From NCBI RefSeq assembly GCF_003367505.1, contig NZ_PXXX01000028.1, positions 1-48,570 on the forward strand: 48,570 bases of DNA. The letters run 5' to 3'. This DNA comes from Lysinibacillus capsici (GTDB lineage: Bacteria; Bacillota; Bacilli; Bacillales_A; Planococcaceae). The notes beneath the pieces are model-generated. The model was not told where the DNA came from, searched no databases, and was given only the letters and a program-made list of their open reading frames with translations. Below, piece after piece: positions 8,938 through 17,096 of the stretch. Position 1 is the stretch's first letter; every line of letters starts with the position of its first letter. Both the position numbers and the translations under genes were made by a program.

Positions 8938-8955
8938 ATTCAAATATTCGTTTGA
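8938..8955. promoter_or_regulatory. CadC-type operator 1
   Basis: An 18-bp element beginning ATTCAAATATTCG, dyad-symmetric with ATTCAAA/TTTGAAT arms. It is the exact reverse complement of the second element at 8989-9006. Metal-sensing ArsR/CadC repressors bind such dyads. It overlaps the presumed -35 box. Confidence 0.65.
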
Positions 8956-8980
8956 ATATGATGGGATAATATGTTACATT
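8952..8980 (+). promoter_or_regulatory. Candidate cadC-cadA promoter
   Basis: TTGAAT (8952-8957), 17-nt spacer, TACATT (8975-8980). The -35 lies in operator 1 and the transcription start would fall just before or in operator 2, a geometry well suited to repression. Confidence 0.5.
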
Positions 8981-8988
8981 GAATACAA

Positions 8989-9006
8989 TCAAACGAATAT
9001 TTGAAT
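8989..9006. promoter_or_regulatory. CadC-type operator 2
   Basis: TCAAACGAATATTTGAAT, the exact inverted copy of operator 1, ending just before the cadC ribosome binding site. Two inverted copies flank the promoter. Confidence 0.65.
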
Positions 9007-9018
9007 GAGGTGAGAAAA

Positions 9019-9390
9019 ATGCCGAAAGAAATATGTGAGGTGACGCATGTACATGAAGAGGCAGTCACAAAGGTGAAACAACAAATGCCTGATTTATCAG
9101 GTGTAGCCAAATTTTTAAAAGCGTTAGCTGATGAAACTAGACTTAAAATTGCCTATGCTTTAACGGTGGAAGATGAACTATGTGTTTGTGATGTTGCAAC
9201 TATTATTGGTTCTTCAGTTGCTACAGCATCCCATCATTTACGATATTTGAAAGATAATAATTTAGCGAGATCACACCGCAAAGGTAAGCAAATGTATTAC
9301 TCTTTAGCGGATGAGCATGTATATCAAATTGTAACAATTGCCTACGAACATGCGAAAGAGGGGATTGCGAATGGCAACGACACCAATTAA
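9019..9390 (+). CDS. cadC: ArsR/CadC-family metal-responsive repressor
   Basis: A 123-residue winged-helix repressor of the cadmium/zinc/lead sensor type. In the absence of metal it represses the efflux operon. It has an N-terminal Cys/His segment (EICEVTHVHEE), then LKALADETRLKIAYAL, and the recognition-helix region with ELCVCDVATIIG, whose CVC matches the alpha3 metal site of CadC, followed by ATASHHLRYL and GKQMYYSLADEHV. ATG 9019 is chosen because GAGGTGA precedes it; a TTG 18 nt upstream would start inside operator 2. The 3' end overlaps cadA by 20 nt, so the two are translationally coupled. Confidence 0.9.
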   Translation: MPKEICEVTHVHEEAVTKVKQQMPDLSGVAKFLKALADETRLKIAYALTVEDELCVCDVATIIGSSVATASHHLRYLKDNNLARSHRKGKQMYYSLADEHVYQIVTIAYEHAKEGIANGNDTN

Positions 9391-11494
9391 ACAAGAATAC
9401 AGATTGCAAAATTTATCTTGCGCTAGTTGTGCTGCAAAGTTTGAGAAAAACGTAAAGGCTATACCAGAAGTACAGGATGCACAAGTGAATTTTGGTGCTT
9501 CTAAAATTACAGTAATCGGTGCTATTAGTGTAGACCAAATTGAAGAAGCAGGTGCCTTTGATGGCATTAAGGTTACACAATCGGCAGCAAAAGCACTTGA
9601 AAATACTACACCTTTTTATCGTAAAAAGGAAAACGTTTTAGCAGGAATTTCATTGCTTTTTGTCATTCTAGGTTATCTATTTGCGGGTATGAATGGGGAA
9701 TCGAGCCCGCTACCGATTTCCATGTTCATTATAGCTATCCTTGTGGGTGGAGTGGGTATTTTTAAAATAGGCTTCCGTAATTTAGTTCGCTTTGAATTTG
9801 ATATGAAGACGCTTATGACAATCGCCATCATTGGAGCTGCTATTATCGGTGAATGGGAAGAAGCGGCAGTTGTCGTATTTTTATTTGCTGTGAGTGAGGC
9901 ACTTGAAGCGTATTCAATGGATAAGGCACGTCAATCTATTCGTCAATTAATGGATATTGCTCCACCAACAGCGATTATCAAAAGAGCCCACGGTGAACAC
10001 TACCATGAGGTTGAGTTACCTACTGAGGATATAGAAATAGGAGATATTTTGATTGTAAAGCCTGGGCAAAAGATTGCGATGGATGGCATAGTCATTAGTG
10101 GGTTGTCTGCAGTCAATCAGGCAGCTATTACAGGTGAGTCGATTCCCGTAAATAAAACAGTAAATGATGAAGTATTTGCTGGGACTTTAAATGAAGAGGG
10201 TGCTCTTGAAGTACGTGTGACAAAGCGTGTAGAAGATACTACTATCGCTAAAATAATTCATCTAGTGGAAGAAGCACAAGCAGAAAAGGCACCTTCTCAG
10301 CAATTTGTAGATCGCTTTGCAAAGTATTATACACCAGCGATTATGGTTATTGCTTTTTTAGTAGCTGTAATTCCACCTTTAATAGTAGGTGATTGGCAGC
10401 ATTGGATTTACCAAGGGCTAGCTGTTTTAGTAGTAGGATGTCCTTGCGCACTGGTCGTCTCTACGCCCGTCGCCATTGTTACAGCCATTGGTAATGCAGC
10501 AAGGCAAGGTGTACTGATCAAAGGTGGTGTTCATTTAGAGCAGCTAGGACATATTGAAGCTGTTGCCTTTGACAAAACAGGAACATTAACGAAGGGGCAG
10601 CCAGCAGTAACAGATATCGTAACGACTGAAAACTGGTCAGAGGACTATGTGTTACAACTAGTGGCAGCGGTAGAAAAACAGTCACAGCACCCTTTAGCTA
10701 AAGCAATTTTAAATAGATTACACGATAAAAAATTATCTGAGCTAATACCAACAAATTTCCAATCAGTAACAGGAAAAGGTGCCTATGCTACCGTTGATAA
10801 TCAGATTATTTATGTAGGTAGCATGAAATGGGCTACTTCATTAACTTCTGTAGATCAAAACATAGAAAGTCAGGTTAAGAATCTGCAAGAACAGGGTAAA
10901 ACAGTAGTAGCAGCTGTTTCGAATAATCAACTTATTGGACTGGTTGCAATTGCTGATCAATTACGTCATGAAAGCAAGGATGTATTGAACAAATTAAATG
11001 CCTTAAAAGTAAAGCATATGGTGATGTTAACAGGCGATGCAGAGCCTACTGCGCAAGCCATTGCTACTTCATTAAAGATGACAGATGTGCGCGCTGGCTT
11101 GTTACCAGAAGAAAAATTAAAGGCGATTAAGGATTTACGTAAACAATTTGGTGCTGTAGCAATGGTTGGAGATGGTGTAAACGATGCACCAGCATTGGCC
11201 ACTGCAAATGTAGGAATTGCCATGGGTGGAGCAGGAACAGATGCAGCTCTTGAGACAGCAGATATTGCCTTAATGGGTGATGATTTAACAAAGCTTCCTT
11301 ACACTATTGGATTGAGCAGAAAAACATTACGTATCATTAAAGAGAATATTATATTTGCCCTAGTTTTAAAATTAATTGCATTGCTACTTGTCATACCTGG
11401 TTGGTTAACTTTATGGATAGCAATTTTTGCCGATATGGGTGCGACACTATTAGTTGTGTTTAATTCATTAAGACTAATTAGAGCAAAAAAGTAG
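9371..11494 (+). CDS. cadA: Cadmium/zinc (heavy metal) translocating P1B-type ATPase CadA
   Basis: Exports Cd(II)/Zn(II)/Pb(II) across the cytoplasmic membrane using ATP. Start ATG 9371 has GAGGGG 7 nt upstream, giving 707 residues. Order of parts: N-terminal heavy-metal-associated domain with CASC (17-20) in LSCASCAAKF; membrane segments; actuator-domain TGES; intramembrane metal site CPC (357-359); phosphorylation motif DKTGT (Asp401); HP locus (SQHPLAKA); and hinge GDGVNDAPAL near the C-terminus. CPC together with the CadC-type repressor favours divalent metals over copper. It is co-transcribed with cadC. No terminator with a long T-run is obvious after the stop. Confidence 0.94.
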   Translation: MATTPIKQEYRLQNLSCASCAAKFEKNVKAIPEVQDAQVNFGASKITVIGAISVDQIEEAGAFDGIKVTQSAAKALENTTPFYRKKENVLAGISLLFVILGYLFAGMNGESSPLPISMFIIAILVGGVGIFKIGFRNLVRFEFDMKTLMTIAIIGAAIIGEWEEAAVVVFLFAVSEALEAYSMDKARQSIRQLMDIAPPTAIIKRAHGEHYHEVELPTEDIEIGDILIVKPGQKIAMDGIVISGLSAVNQAAITGESIPVNKTVNDEVFAGTLNEEGALEVRVTKRVEDTTIAKIIHLVEEAQAEKAPSQQFVDRFAKYYTPAIMVIAFLVAVIPPLIVGDWQHWIYQGLAVLVVGCPCALVVSTPVAIVTAIGNAARQGVLIKGGVHLEQLGHIEAVAFDKTGTLTKGQPAVTDIVTTENWSEDYVLQLVAAVEKQSQHPLAKAILNRLHDKKLSELIPTNFQSVTGKGAYATVDNQIIYVGSMKWATSLTSVDQNIESQVKNLQEQGKTVVAAVSNNQLIGLVAIADQLRHESKDVLNKLNALKVKHMVMLTGDAEPTAQAIATSLKMTDVRAGLLPEEKLKAIKDLRKQFGAVAMVGDGVNDAPALATANVGIAMGGAGTDAALETADIALMGDDLTKLPYTIGLSRKTLRIIKENIIFALVLKLIALLLVIPGWLTLWIAIFADMGATLLVVFNSLRLIRAKK

Positions 11495-11584
11495 TAAGTA
11501 AGGTGTAGAACAATCTGAAAAGGTAGGAAATTAATCTTGCTTTGACACAAGGGATTTTATGTGAATAGATGCTACTTGTGATTC

Positions 11585-11613
11585 TTGAAAAAGACTTTTT
11601 TTAAGGCTATTAT
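11585..11613 (+). promoter_or_regulatory. Candidate sigma-A promoter of the ComFB-like gene
   Basis: TTGAAA (11585-11590), 17-nt spacer, TATTAT (11608-11613), about 45 nt upstream of the start codon. Confidence 0.5.
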
Positions 11614-11658
11614 AGTTTCAGGAGTAATGTAACAATTAAATATAAATGAGGCGAAAGT

Positions 11659-11961
11659 TTGAATATGTCAGATCCTATTTTAGTAAATGTTACAGAAGAA
11701 ATTGTGCGTGGTTTAGTAAGCTTTTTACTACGAGGACCAGAATATCAAACATTTTGTAAATGCGAAATCTGTGAATTAGACACGGTGGCACTTACACTAA
11801 ATGCATTGCCAAGTAAGTATGTTACATCTATGGAAGCTAGAGATGAGGCATTTAAAGAAATGAATACTCCTGGAAACATTGAGCGTATTAATAAAGAGAT
11901 TATTCATGCGTTACATGTGGTAAATAAGTATCCTCGACACAAAATAGAGCCTACTTCTTAA
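11659..11961 (+). CDS. Late-competence ComFB family protein
   Basis: A 100-residue protein resembling the ComFB family: an N-terminal EEIVRGLVSFLL segment, then the paired-cysteine region FCKCEICELDTVALTLNALPSKYVTS and a helical tail. In B. subtilis comFB is the middle gene of the comF operon and its exact role is unclear. Here it stands alone, away from comFA and comFC. Elsewhere the domain binds cyclic dinucleotides (cyanobacterial ComFB), so a signalling role is possible (inference). GAGG at 11648-11651 is 7 nt from TTG 11659 and 13 nt from ATG 11665, so I prefer the TTG start. A hairpin overlapping the stop codon ends the unit. Confidence 0.75.
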   Translation: MNMSDPILVNVTEEIVRGLVSFLLRGPEYQTFCKCEICELDTVALTLNALPSKYVTSMEARDEAFKEMNTPGNIERINKEIIHALHVVNKYPRHKIEPTS

Positions 11962-11978
11962 TAGAAGAGGCTCTATTT
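11942..11978 (+). terminator. Hairpin terminator overlapping the ComFB-like stop codon
   Basis: A long stem AAATAGAGCCT / AGGCTCTATTT continued inward by CTTCT/AGAAG around TAAT. The T-run is short, so efficiency is uncertain. Confidence 0.6.
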
Positions 11979-12083
11979 AAGTTGTATAGGAAGTGTTTTT
12001 CTAGGCTATGTATTTTCAGTTAACTTTTAAGCCAAGCTTGTAGTAAACTAGAGAGTAAGAAAAGGAAAGAGAGGGAAAAGGAT

Positions 12084-12503
12084 ATGCCAACACCTAGTAT
12101 GGAGGACCATATCGAACAAATATACTTATTAATTGCCAACAAGGGATATGCGAGAGTGTCTGACATTGCTGAAGCATTATCTGTTCTTCCTTCTTCTGTT
12201 ACAAAAATGGTTCAAAAATTAGATAAAGATGGTTATTTAGTTTATGAAAAGTACCGTGGACTGACATTGACGCCTAAAGGGGATAAGCTCGGAAAGCGTC
12301 TTGTGCAGCGTCATGAATTGCTCGAGCAGTTTTTACGAATGATTGGTGTGGATGAAGAACGTATTTATGATGATGTAGAGGGAATTGAACATCATTTAAG
12401 TTGGAATTCAATCGATCGTATTGCAGATCTTGTGCAAGTAATGGAAGAAAATCCAGACATCGTGAAAAAATTAGAGGCATCTAAGACACAGCACAATCTT
12501 TAA
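12084..12503 (+). CDS. mntR: Manganese transport regulator MntR (DtxR family)
   Basis: Mn(II)-activated dimeric repressor of manganese uptake genes. The 139 residues align with B. subtilis MntR almost end to end: [37 protein letters not shown] (winged helix), [13 protein letters not shown], and the metal-site region [17 protein letters not shown] with [17 protein letters not shown]. The N-terminal Asp8, Glu/His metal ligands and the HH pair are kept. As usual for MntR there is no C-terminal SH3 domain. A GGAAAGAGAGGGAAAAGG tract precedes the ATG. cvfB follows 29 nt later on the same strand, so the two may be co-transcribed. Confidence 0.94.
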   Translation: MPTPSMEDHIEQIYLLIANKGYARVSDIAEALSVLPSSVTKMVQKLDKDGYLVYEKYRGLTLTPKGDKLGKRLVQRHELLEQFLRMIGVDEERIYDDVEGIEHHLSWNSIDRIADLVQVMEENPDIVKKLEASKTQHNL

Positions 12504-12532
12504 AATGATGGTGTGAAGGAAAGGGAGACAAT

Positions 12533-13390
12533 ATGAACGCATTAAAATCAGGTGAAGTCGTTACATTAACGGTATTAGAGCAACAAGCATCAAAATGGAT
12601 TTTAACAAATGGAGTTGAAGAACTACCTTTAAATGCTTCAGAGGTAACAGAGCCACTAACAGTAGGTGACCGCCTTGAAGTATTTTTATTTGCAGACCGT
12701 CGTGGAGATTTGGCTGCAACAACGGCTATTCCAGCTTTTACACAAGGTGAATACGGCTGGGCACGTGTCTTGAAAGTAGTGGAACGTGAAGGTGCTTTTG
12801 TGGATATTGGTACATCTCGTGAAGTATTAGTAAGAGCAGAAGATTTACCTGCATTAAAAGAGGTATGGCCAGAACCAGGCGATCATTTATTTATGACACT
12901 ACGTACAGATCGTAACGGTGATTTATTTGGTCGTTTAGCCACAGAGGAAAAAATTTCGGAGCTATATGAAGGTGCATTTGAAGATATGCACAATAAGAAT
13001 ATCCAAGCACGCCCATATCGTTTGTTACCGATCGGGACATTTTTGCTAGGTGTAGAGGTTCCTTACCGTATTTTTGTGCATGAGTCTGAGCGAAATAATG
13101 AGCCTCGATTAGGACAAGATGTAGTTGTACGTATTATTGATGTAAAAGACGATGGTTCCATGAATGGCTCACTTTTACCAAGAAAACATGAGCGACTTTC
13201 AAATGATGCGCAACAAATATTAAAGTATATACAGGATGTAGGCGGTAAAATGCCATTTGGTGATAAATCGTCTCCTGAAGAGATTCAAGAAATGTTTAAT
13301 ATGAGTAAAGGGGCATTTAAACGTGCCTTAGGAACGTTAATGAAAGCTGGTAAAGTGAAACAACAAGACGGTTGGACTGAAGAAATTTAA
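12533..13390 (+). CDS. cvfB: CvfB/YitL-type S1-domain RNA-binding protein
   Basis: A 285-residue protein of the CvfB family: three S1-like beta-barrel modules (GEVVTLTVLEQQ..., WARVLKVVEREGAFVDIG..., and IFVHESERNNEPRLGQDVVVRIIDVKDDG) and a C-terminal winged helix (MFNMSKGAFKRALGTLMKAGKV). Staphylococcus aureus CvfB binds RNA and influences virulence-gene expression; in B. subtilis YitL the role is poorly defined. GGAAAGGGAG lies just before ATG 12533. It follows mntR closely and ends at a terminator. The exact RNA targets cannot be inferred. Confidence 0.88.
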   Translation: MNALKSGEVVTLTVLEQQASKWILTNGVEELPLNASEVTEPLTVGDRLEVFLFADRRGDLAATTAIPAFTQGEYGWARVLKVVEREGAFVDIGTSREVLVRAEDLPALKEVWPEPGDHLFMTLRTDRNGDLFGRLATEEKISELYEGAFEDMHNKNIQARPYRLLPIGTFLLGVEVPYRIFVHESERNNEPRLGQDVVVRIIDVKDDGSMNGSLLPRKHERLSNDAQQILKYIQDVGGKMPFGDKSSPEEIQEMFNMSKGAFKRALGTLMKAGKVKQQDGWTEEI

Positions 13391-13438
13391 AGGATGGTTT
13401 GTTTGACTAGCTAGCAAAACATTTACAACAGGAAAAGT

Positions 13439-13475
13439 GACGAGAGACATCCTTGAAACCTTCTCGTCTTTTTTT
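13439..13475 (+). terminator. Rho-independent terminator after cvfB
   Basis: GACGAGA / TCTCGTC stem with a 16-nt loop, followed by seven T. Confidence 0.8.
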
Positions 13476-13548
13476 CGTACTAATTATTGTATAGTGGCAT
13501 ACATTATACTTGCTAATTATGAAGTTTTAGCGAAAGGGGTCACACGAT

Positions 13549-14463
13549 TTGAAAAAAACATGGATTAAAATACTAACTGCTACTATGTTAGTATTTGGAG
13601 TGATGGCACCAGCAACAGGATTTGCATCTGACAATACGCCTCCAAAAGCAATTGATGAAAAACTAGGCGTACCGATCGTCGTGTATGGAACAAATTTATC
13701 TGAGGCTGAAAAAGAGTCTGTAAAAAAATCATTAAAAGTAAGCGAAGAACCTGAAATTGAAGAAATTACTGTGTCTGGTGAGGATCTAGTAAAATACATT
13801 AAAGATAGTAATTCAAGCTCACGTATGTACTCTTCTGCAAAGATTACACGCAGAGAAGCAGGAGAGGGTCTAGTAATACAAATTGTCACACCATCAAATA
13901 TAACGCAGGTAACTTCAGAGATGTACGCAAATGCGATGTTAACAGCAGGAATTCAGGATGCATCCGTACAAGTAGCTGCACCGAAAGCCGTTACAGGGCA
14001 TTCAGCATTAGTAGGTATTTACAAGGCATATGAGGTCACTACAGGGGAAACACTGGATATTGATCGTACAGATGTAGCAAACGAAGAATTATCAGTAGCA
14101 ACATCCATTGCAGAATCTGCAGGGGTAGACGATGCAAAGGTTGCGGAATTACTGACAGAAATTAAAAAGCAAATTGCAGAGCTAAAGCCAGCAACACGTG
14201 AAGATGTGGAGAAAATTGTAGAAGAGCAATTAAGTAAGCTTGAAATTAATTTAAGTGAAAAGGACCGTCAATTGCTAGTGGATCTAATGGATAAAATAAG
14301 CAAGTTGGACATTGATTTTAGTAAATGGTCTGATCAATTAAATGATATCAGTAATACAATCCAAGAAAAATTCGGCTCACTTATGGAAGATAAAGGTTTC
14401 TGGGAAAGCGTAAAAAGCTTTTTTGCTAATTTAAAAGATACTATTTCTTCATGGTTTAACTAA
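13549..14463 (+). CDS. DUF1002 domain exported protein (YpuA-like)
   Basis: A 304-residue secreted protein resembling B. subtilis YpuA. A signal peptide (residues 1-26, ending ATGFAS) is followed by the DUF1002 domain (IVVYGTNLSEAEKESV..., ITRREAGEGLVIQIVTPSNITQVT, TGHSALVGIYKAYE) and a charged, probably coiled C-terminal region (about 200-304). The function is unknown; B. subtilis ypuA is reported as cell-envelope-stress linked. The start codon is TTG 13549, with AAAGGGGT 8 nt upstream. It is monocistronic with terminators on either side. No wall-anchor motif is seen, so it is probably released or loosely held at the surface. Confidence 0.82.
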   Translation: MKKTWIKILTATMLVFGVMAPATGFASDNTPPKAIDEKLGVPIVVYGTNLSEAEKESVKKSLKVSEEPEIEEITVSGEDLVKYIKDSNSSSRMYSSAKITRREAGEGLVIQIVTPSNITQVTSEMYANAMLTAGIQDASVQVAAPKAVTGHSALVGIYKAYEVTTGETLDIDRTDVANEELSVATSIAESAGVDDAKVAELLTEIKKQIAELKPATREDVEKIVEEQLSKLEINLSEKDRQLLVDLMDKISKLDIDFSKWSDQLNDISNTIQEKFGSLMEDKGFWESVKSFFANLKDTISSWFN

Positions 14464-14483
14464 ATTTATAGTTGATAGAAAGG

Positions 14484-14533
14484 AATCTGTTATACCTTCT
14501 CACTTTGCTAGAGAAGGTGTACAGATTTTTTTT
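14484..14533 (+). terminator. Rho-independent terminator after the DUF1002 gene
   Basis: Two-part stem AATCTGT...CCTTCTC / GAGAAGG...ACAGATT, followed by eight T. Confidence 0.88.
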
Positions 14534-14691
14534 GATGCAACAAGTGAAAGATTTTGAAGTGTGATGTTTTCGACATAGGAAAGCTAACCGAATATCTGGA
14601 CATAGCTTCGCTGATTTGATAAAAGAAGCGTACACAAATTTTGTGAAAATATAAAAAGCTATGGTACTATGAATAAAAGGAGTGGTGAGAA

Positions 14692-14973
14692 ATGGAATTC
14701 CAATTACAACAATTAGCAGAAAATAAGTTTGCATTTTTGAATGAGCAAGCAGGGGAAAAACTAGCAGAAATTACTTGGCAGCAAAATGGCTCAGTAATGG
14801 TAATGGATCACACATATGTATCTGATAAGCTCCGTGGTCAAGGTGTGGCCAAACAATTACTCGATCAAGCAGCATCGTATGCACGCGAAAATGGTTATAA
14901 AATGAAGGCCGTTTGTTCCTATGTGGTGGCAGCATTTGAAAAGTCAGATGCATACAATGATGTAAAACAATAA
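14692..14973 (+). CDS. Small GNAT-family N-acetyltransferase (YjdJ type)
   Basis: A 93-residue single-domain acetyltransferase-like protein of the short YjdJ/GCN5-related type: AEITWQQNGSVMVMDHTYV, then the acetyl-CoA pyrophosphate loop region DKLRGQGVAKQLLDQA and ARENGYKMKAVCSYVVAAFEK. This family is much shorter than classical GNATs and lacks the usual N-terminal strands. The substrate is unknown. AAAAGGAGTGGTGAG precedes the ATG. It stands alone between two terminators. Confidence 0.85.
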   Translation: MEFQLQQLAENKFAFLNEQAGEKLAEITWQQNGSVMVMDHTYVSDKLRGQGVAKQLLDQAASYARENGYKMKAVCSYVVAAFEKSDAYNDVKQ

Positions 14974-14980
14974 AAAATAA

Positions 14981-15014
14981 GGCAATCTGCTTTTAATTAA
15001 GCGGATTGCCTTTT
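14981..15014. terminator. Bidirectional terminator between the GNAT gene and a leftward small ORF
   Basis: GGCAATCTGC / GCGGATTGCC stem with a 10-nt A/T loop, a T-run on the right and an A-run on the left, so it can end both convergent transcripts. Confidence 0.8.
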
Positions 15015-15045
15015 AATTGCTAGAGCAAATCATGTAAATAGCTCC

Positions 15046-15147
15046 TTATAATAGAATGACACTATAAATTAGTACTGTTAAGAAGCCAGCCCCGCCAATT
15101 AATGAAGCCATATCTATCCAATCGTATGCTAAATCGAAATCTTTCAT
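15046..15147 (-). CDS. Small membrane protein, 33 residues, unrecognised
   Basis: A short leftward gene: an acidic/aromatic head (MKDFDLAYDWIDM) followed by a hydrophobic stretch (ASLIGGAGFLTVLIYSVILL) long enough for one transmembrane helix, and a TAA stop. Support comes from AGGAG 10 nt before the ATG, a shared terminator directly downstream at 14981-15014, and an otherwise empty gap. I recognise no family. It could be a small integral membrane regulator or a conserved orphan. Conservation in related genomes is needed before treating it as firmly real. Confidence 0.55.
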   Translation of the reverse strand: MKDFDLAYDWIDMASLIGGAGFLTVLIYSVILL

Positions 15148-15226
15148 TTTAACCACTCTCCTATTTTAGTATTAATTCATTAATTCCCTTTACTTGCCTT
15201 TTATAATCATAAATAGTTACAAAATT

Positions 15227-15255
15227 TTGACGAATGCTAAAAATAAGGGTACGAT
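15227..15255 (+). promoter_or_regulatory. Candidate sigma-A promoter upstream of the 102-residue protein gene
   Basis: TTGACG (15227-15232), 17-nt spacer, TACGAT (15250-15255). It would leave a leader of more than 200 nt. Confidence 0.4.
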
Positions 15256-15364
15256 AACTGGGCTTTAATAGGAAATAGAGTGAGATTGTCTGCATTAAAA
15301 ACTAGACGAACTACAATGGATTGACGGAGTTTTTACTAGATAAAAGGGCAAGTATTTATCCATA

Positions 15365-15389
15365 CATTAATATATATGCTAGAGGGTAT
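15365..15389 (+). promoter_or_regulatory. Candidate sigma-B-type promoter
   Basis: CATTAA (15365-15370), 13-nt spacer, GGGTAT (15384-15389). The -10 matches the B. subtilis sigma-B consensus perfectly; the -35 matches 4 of 6 bases of GTTTAA. The gene start is about 80 nt downstream. Confidence 0.35.
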
Positions 15390-15472
15390 AAAAAAATAAT
15401 GTTTATTCTTTTAAGAATAGGGAAAAACTATACTACAGAGCTAGTTTCTATATTTTTAGGAGGTTATAAACT

Positions 15473-15781
15473 ATGGCAAAACGAAAAGGAACAGGTGTTG
15501 TCGTTGCAGGATTAGCAGGACTAGCAGCATCTTATTTCAGTAAAAAAGAGAATCGTGATAAAGCACTAACAATGTTTAATAGTATGAAAGCAAAATTAGA
15601 GTCGTATCTTACTACAGGTCCTGATATGCATGACAATATTGCAGAACGTGTAGCAACAGAGGTAGCAACAGAGGCTGGTACTTCACCAACTAAAATTGCC
15701 TCGAATGAAATGGTAGCTGAAGGTGGAGGACATACTGGTGTCCATTTCTATAATGAAGAAATTCAAGAAAAGGAAAAGTAA
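15473..15781 (+). CDS. Small YtxH-like protein, function unknown
   Basis: A 102-residue protein. It has a basic head (MAKRKGTG), a short hydrophobic Ala/Gly segment (VVVAGLAGLAASYF) and a charged amphipathic helix (SKKENRDKALTMFNSMKAKLES), an arrangement that loosely resembles YtxH-type general stress proteins. The tail is repetitive (RVATEVATEAGT) and ends HTGVHFYNEEIQEKEK. AGGAGG is placed well before ATG 15473. A GGGTAT sigma-B-like -10 lies upstream. I cannot assign a function; membrane association through the hydrophobic segment is plausible but not certain. Confidence 0.7.
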   Translation: MAKRKGTGVVVAGLAGLAASYFSKKENRDKALTMFNSMKAKLESYLTTGPDMHDNIAERVATEVATEAGTSPTKIASNEMVAEGGGHTGVHFYNEEIQEKEK

Positions 15782-15788
15782 ACAAAAA

Positions 15789-15818
15789 ACCTTCTCATCT
15801 AAGCATGAGAAGGTCTTT
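15789..15818. terminator. Bidirectional terminator between the small protein and MFS genes
   Basis: ACCTTCTCAT / ATGAGAAGGT perfect stem with a 6-nt loop. An A-run lies to the left (a T-run for the leftward MFS gene) and CTTTT to the right. The MFS stop codon lies in the loop. Confidence 0.8.
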
Positions 15819-16941
15819 TGTGTGGGATAAGAATTGCGCCTGCAAAGAGCAATAATACAAAGCCAGTAAATGCAAAGCCACTGACAGTACCAAGTGATAG
15901 CCAACCTAATAAAGAAGAGCCTATAACTACTCCTAGAGAGAAAAACGCGTAGAAATAACCGTAAGCTTTTCCTCGTACTTCAGCAGTTGTAGAGTCAATT
16001 AGCAGCGAATTTACTGAAGGGAATAGGAAACCGAATCCGATCCCATAGCAAGCCATTGCTGTATAGAGTAAAGAGCTATAATTTGCTTGGCTAATTAATA
16101 GCTGGCTTATTCCCATTAAACCTATACCAAAAGACAATGTTTTGAGTGGATTAACCTTATCAAAAATACGATTAGTAGGTAATAGGAAAACTAGAACTGC
16201 AATAATACCAAATGTACTCATTAAAGTGCCGCTTAAACGAGAGTCGAAGCCTAAGGAATATACTTTAAGAGGGAGTAGATACGCAATAACCCCTTGAGAA
16301 AACATTAAGAAAAAGGCTCCTAAAAAGGCTTTTAATGTTCCTGTATTATTAAAAAAGACACTGATCGGAATATAATTACTTGGTTTAGCCTTCTCTTTTT
16401 TTACTTGATTTGCTTTCAATATAAAGAACGCAAGGATACCTAGCAGAAGCATAAAGCTTGCTGTGATATTGAAAACAAATGGTACACTTGTCCGGCTAGC
16501 TAAAATACCACTAAATGCAGGGCCTATAATGGCTGCAATACCAACAAAGGCGCCAGAAATAGCACTGCCCTTACCTCTTTTTTCCTGCTCTGTAGCGTTC
16601 GCTAGAAATGTAAAGGCAGCAGGAACAATGAAGCCTGCAACAAGGCCATGGATAAAACGTACAATTAATAGAGCAATGGGCTCTTCTACTAAATTATAAA
16701 ATGTTAATGATAGACCTGTTGTTAGAAGACCTATTATGAGTATGATGAAAGGTCCTTTGCGATCCGTTAAGAAGCCAGAAATGATATTACCGAATGTATT
16801 GGAAAGCGAATACATGCCCACTGCAAGACCAGTGAGGAATGCCGATGCACCTAAAGACTCAGCATAAGTACTCATAACAGGAAGCTGGGTAAAAAGGTCG
16901 AAAAACGAAAAGAAAATAATAGCATAGATAAATTTCTTCAT
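15799..16941 (-). CDS. Major facilitator superfamily transporter
   Basis: A 380-residue, 12-segment MFS permease. GGAGG immediately upstream selects ATG 16941 over an ATG 33 nt earlier. Typical motif A appears in the loop after TM2 (GFLTDRKGP), and alternating hydrophobic segments cover the whole chain (FFSFFDLFTQLPV, GMYSLSNTFGNIISG, FIHGLVAGFIVPAAF). TM4 and TM5 carry charged/Gly-rich patterns like those of drug:H+ antiporters. The substrate is unknown. It is transcribed alone, leftward, into a shared terminator. Confidence 0.85.
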   Translation of the reverse strand: MKKFIYAIIFFSFFDLFTQLPVMSTYAESLGASAFLTGLAVGMYSLSNTFGNIISGFLTDRKGPFIILIIGLLTTGLSLTFYNLVEEPIALLIVRFIHGLVAGFIVPAAFTFLANATEQEKRGKGSAISGAFVGIAAIIGPAFSGILASRTSVPFVFNITASFMLLLGILAFFILKANQVKKEKAKPSNYIPISVFFNNTGTLKAFLGAFFLMFSQGVIAYLLPLKVYSLGFDSRLSGTLMSTFGIIAVLVFLLPTNRIFDKVNPLKTLSFGIGLMGISQLLISQANYSSLLYTAMACYGIGFGFLFPSVNSLLIDSTTAEVRGKAYGYFYAFFSLGVVIGSSLLGWLSLGTVSGFAFTGFVLLLFAGAILIPHKRPSHA

Positions 16942-17047
16942 GGTTCCTCCGATGAAATAGAACATTATAGTCAATAAGATTAATATAGTCCTATTATAGC
17001 ATCTTCCAATCGATAATACTTCTCACTTGTTTTTTGCTTTCACGTAT

Positions 17048-17082
17048 AAAAAACGTCTAATAAGTATTAACTTATTAGACGT
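17048..17082 (-). terminator. Terminator of the CoA-transferase gene
   Basis: A perfect 13-bp stem (ACGTCTAATAAGT / ACTTATTAGACGT) around ATTA, with an A-run to the left that becomes a T-run for leftward transcription. Confidence 0.88.
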
Positions 17083-17096
17083 AGAGAATTTAATAA

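Larger units (their letters stand above)
15148..15472. other. Divergent promoter region upstream of the small basic protein gene
   Basis: 325 bp with no convincing gene. It holds a sigma-A-like promoter (15227-15255) and a sigma-B-like element (15365-15389), both directed at the gene at 15473. An open frame here (15321 onward) lacks a ribosome binding site and overlaps the real start. Confidence 0.5.

Noticed and set aside
15321..15515. 64-codon frame overlapping the start of the 102-residue protein
   Set aside because: No ribosome binding site and it overlaps the well-supported gene at 15473 in another frame.
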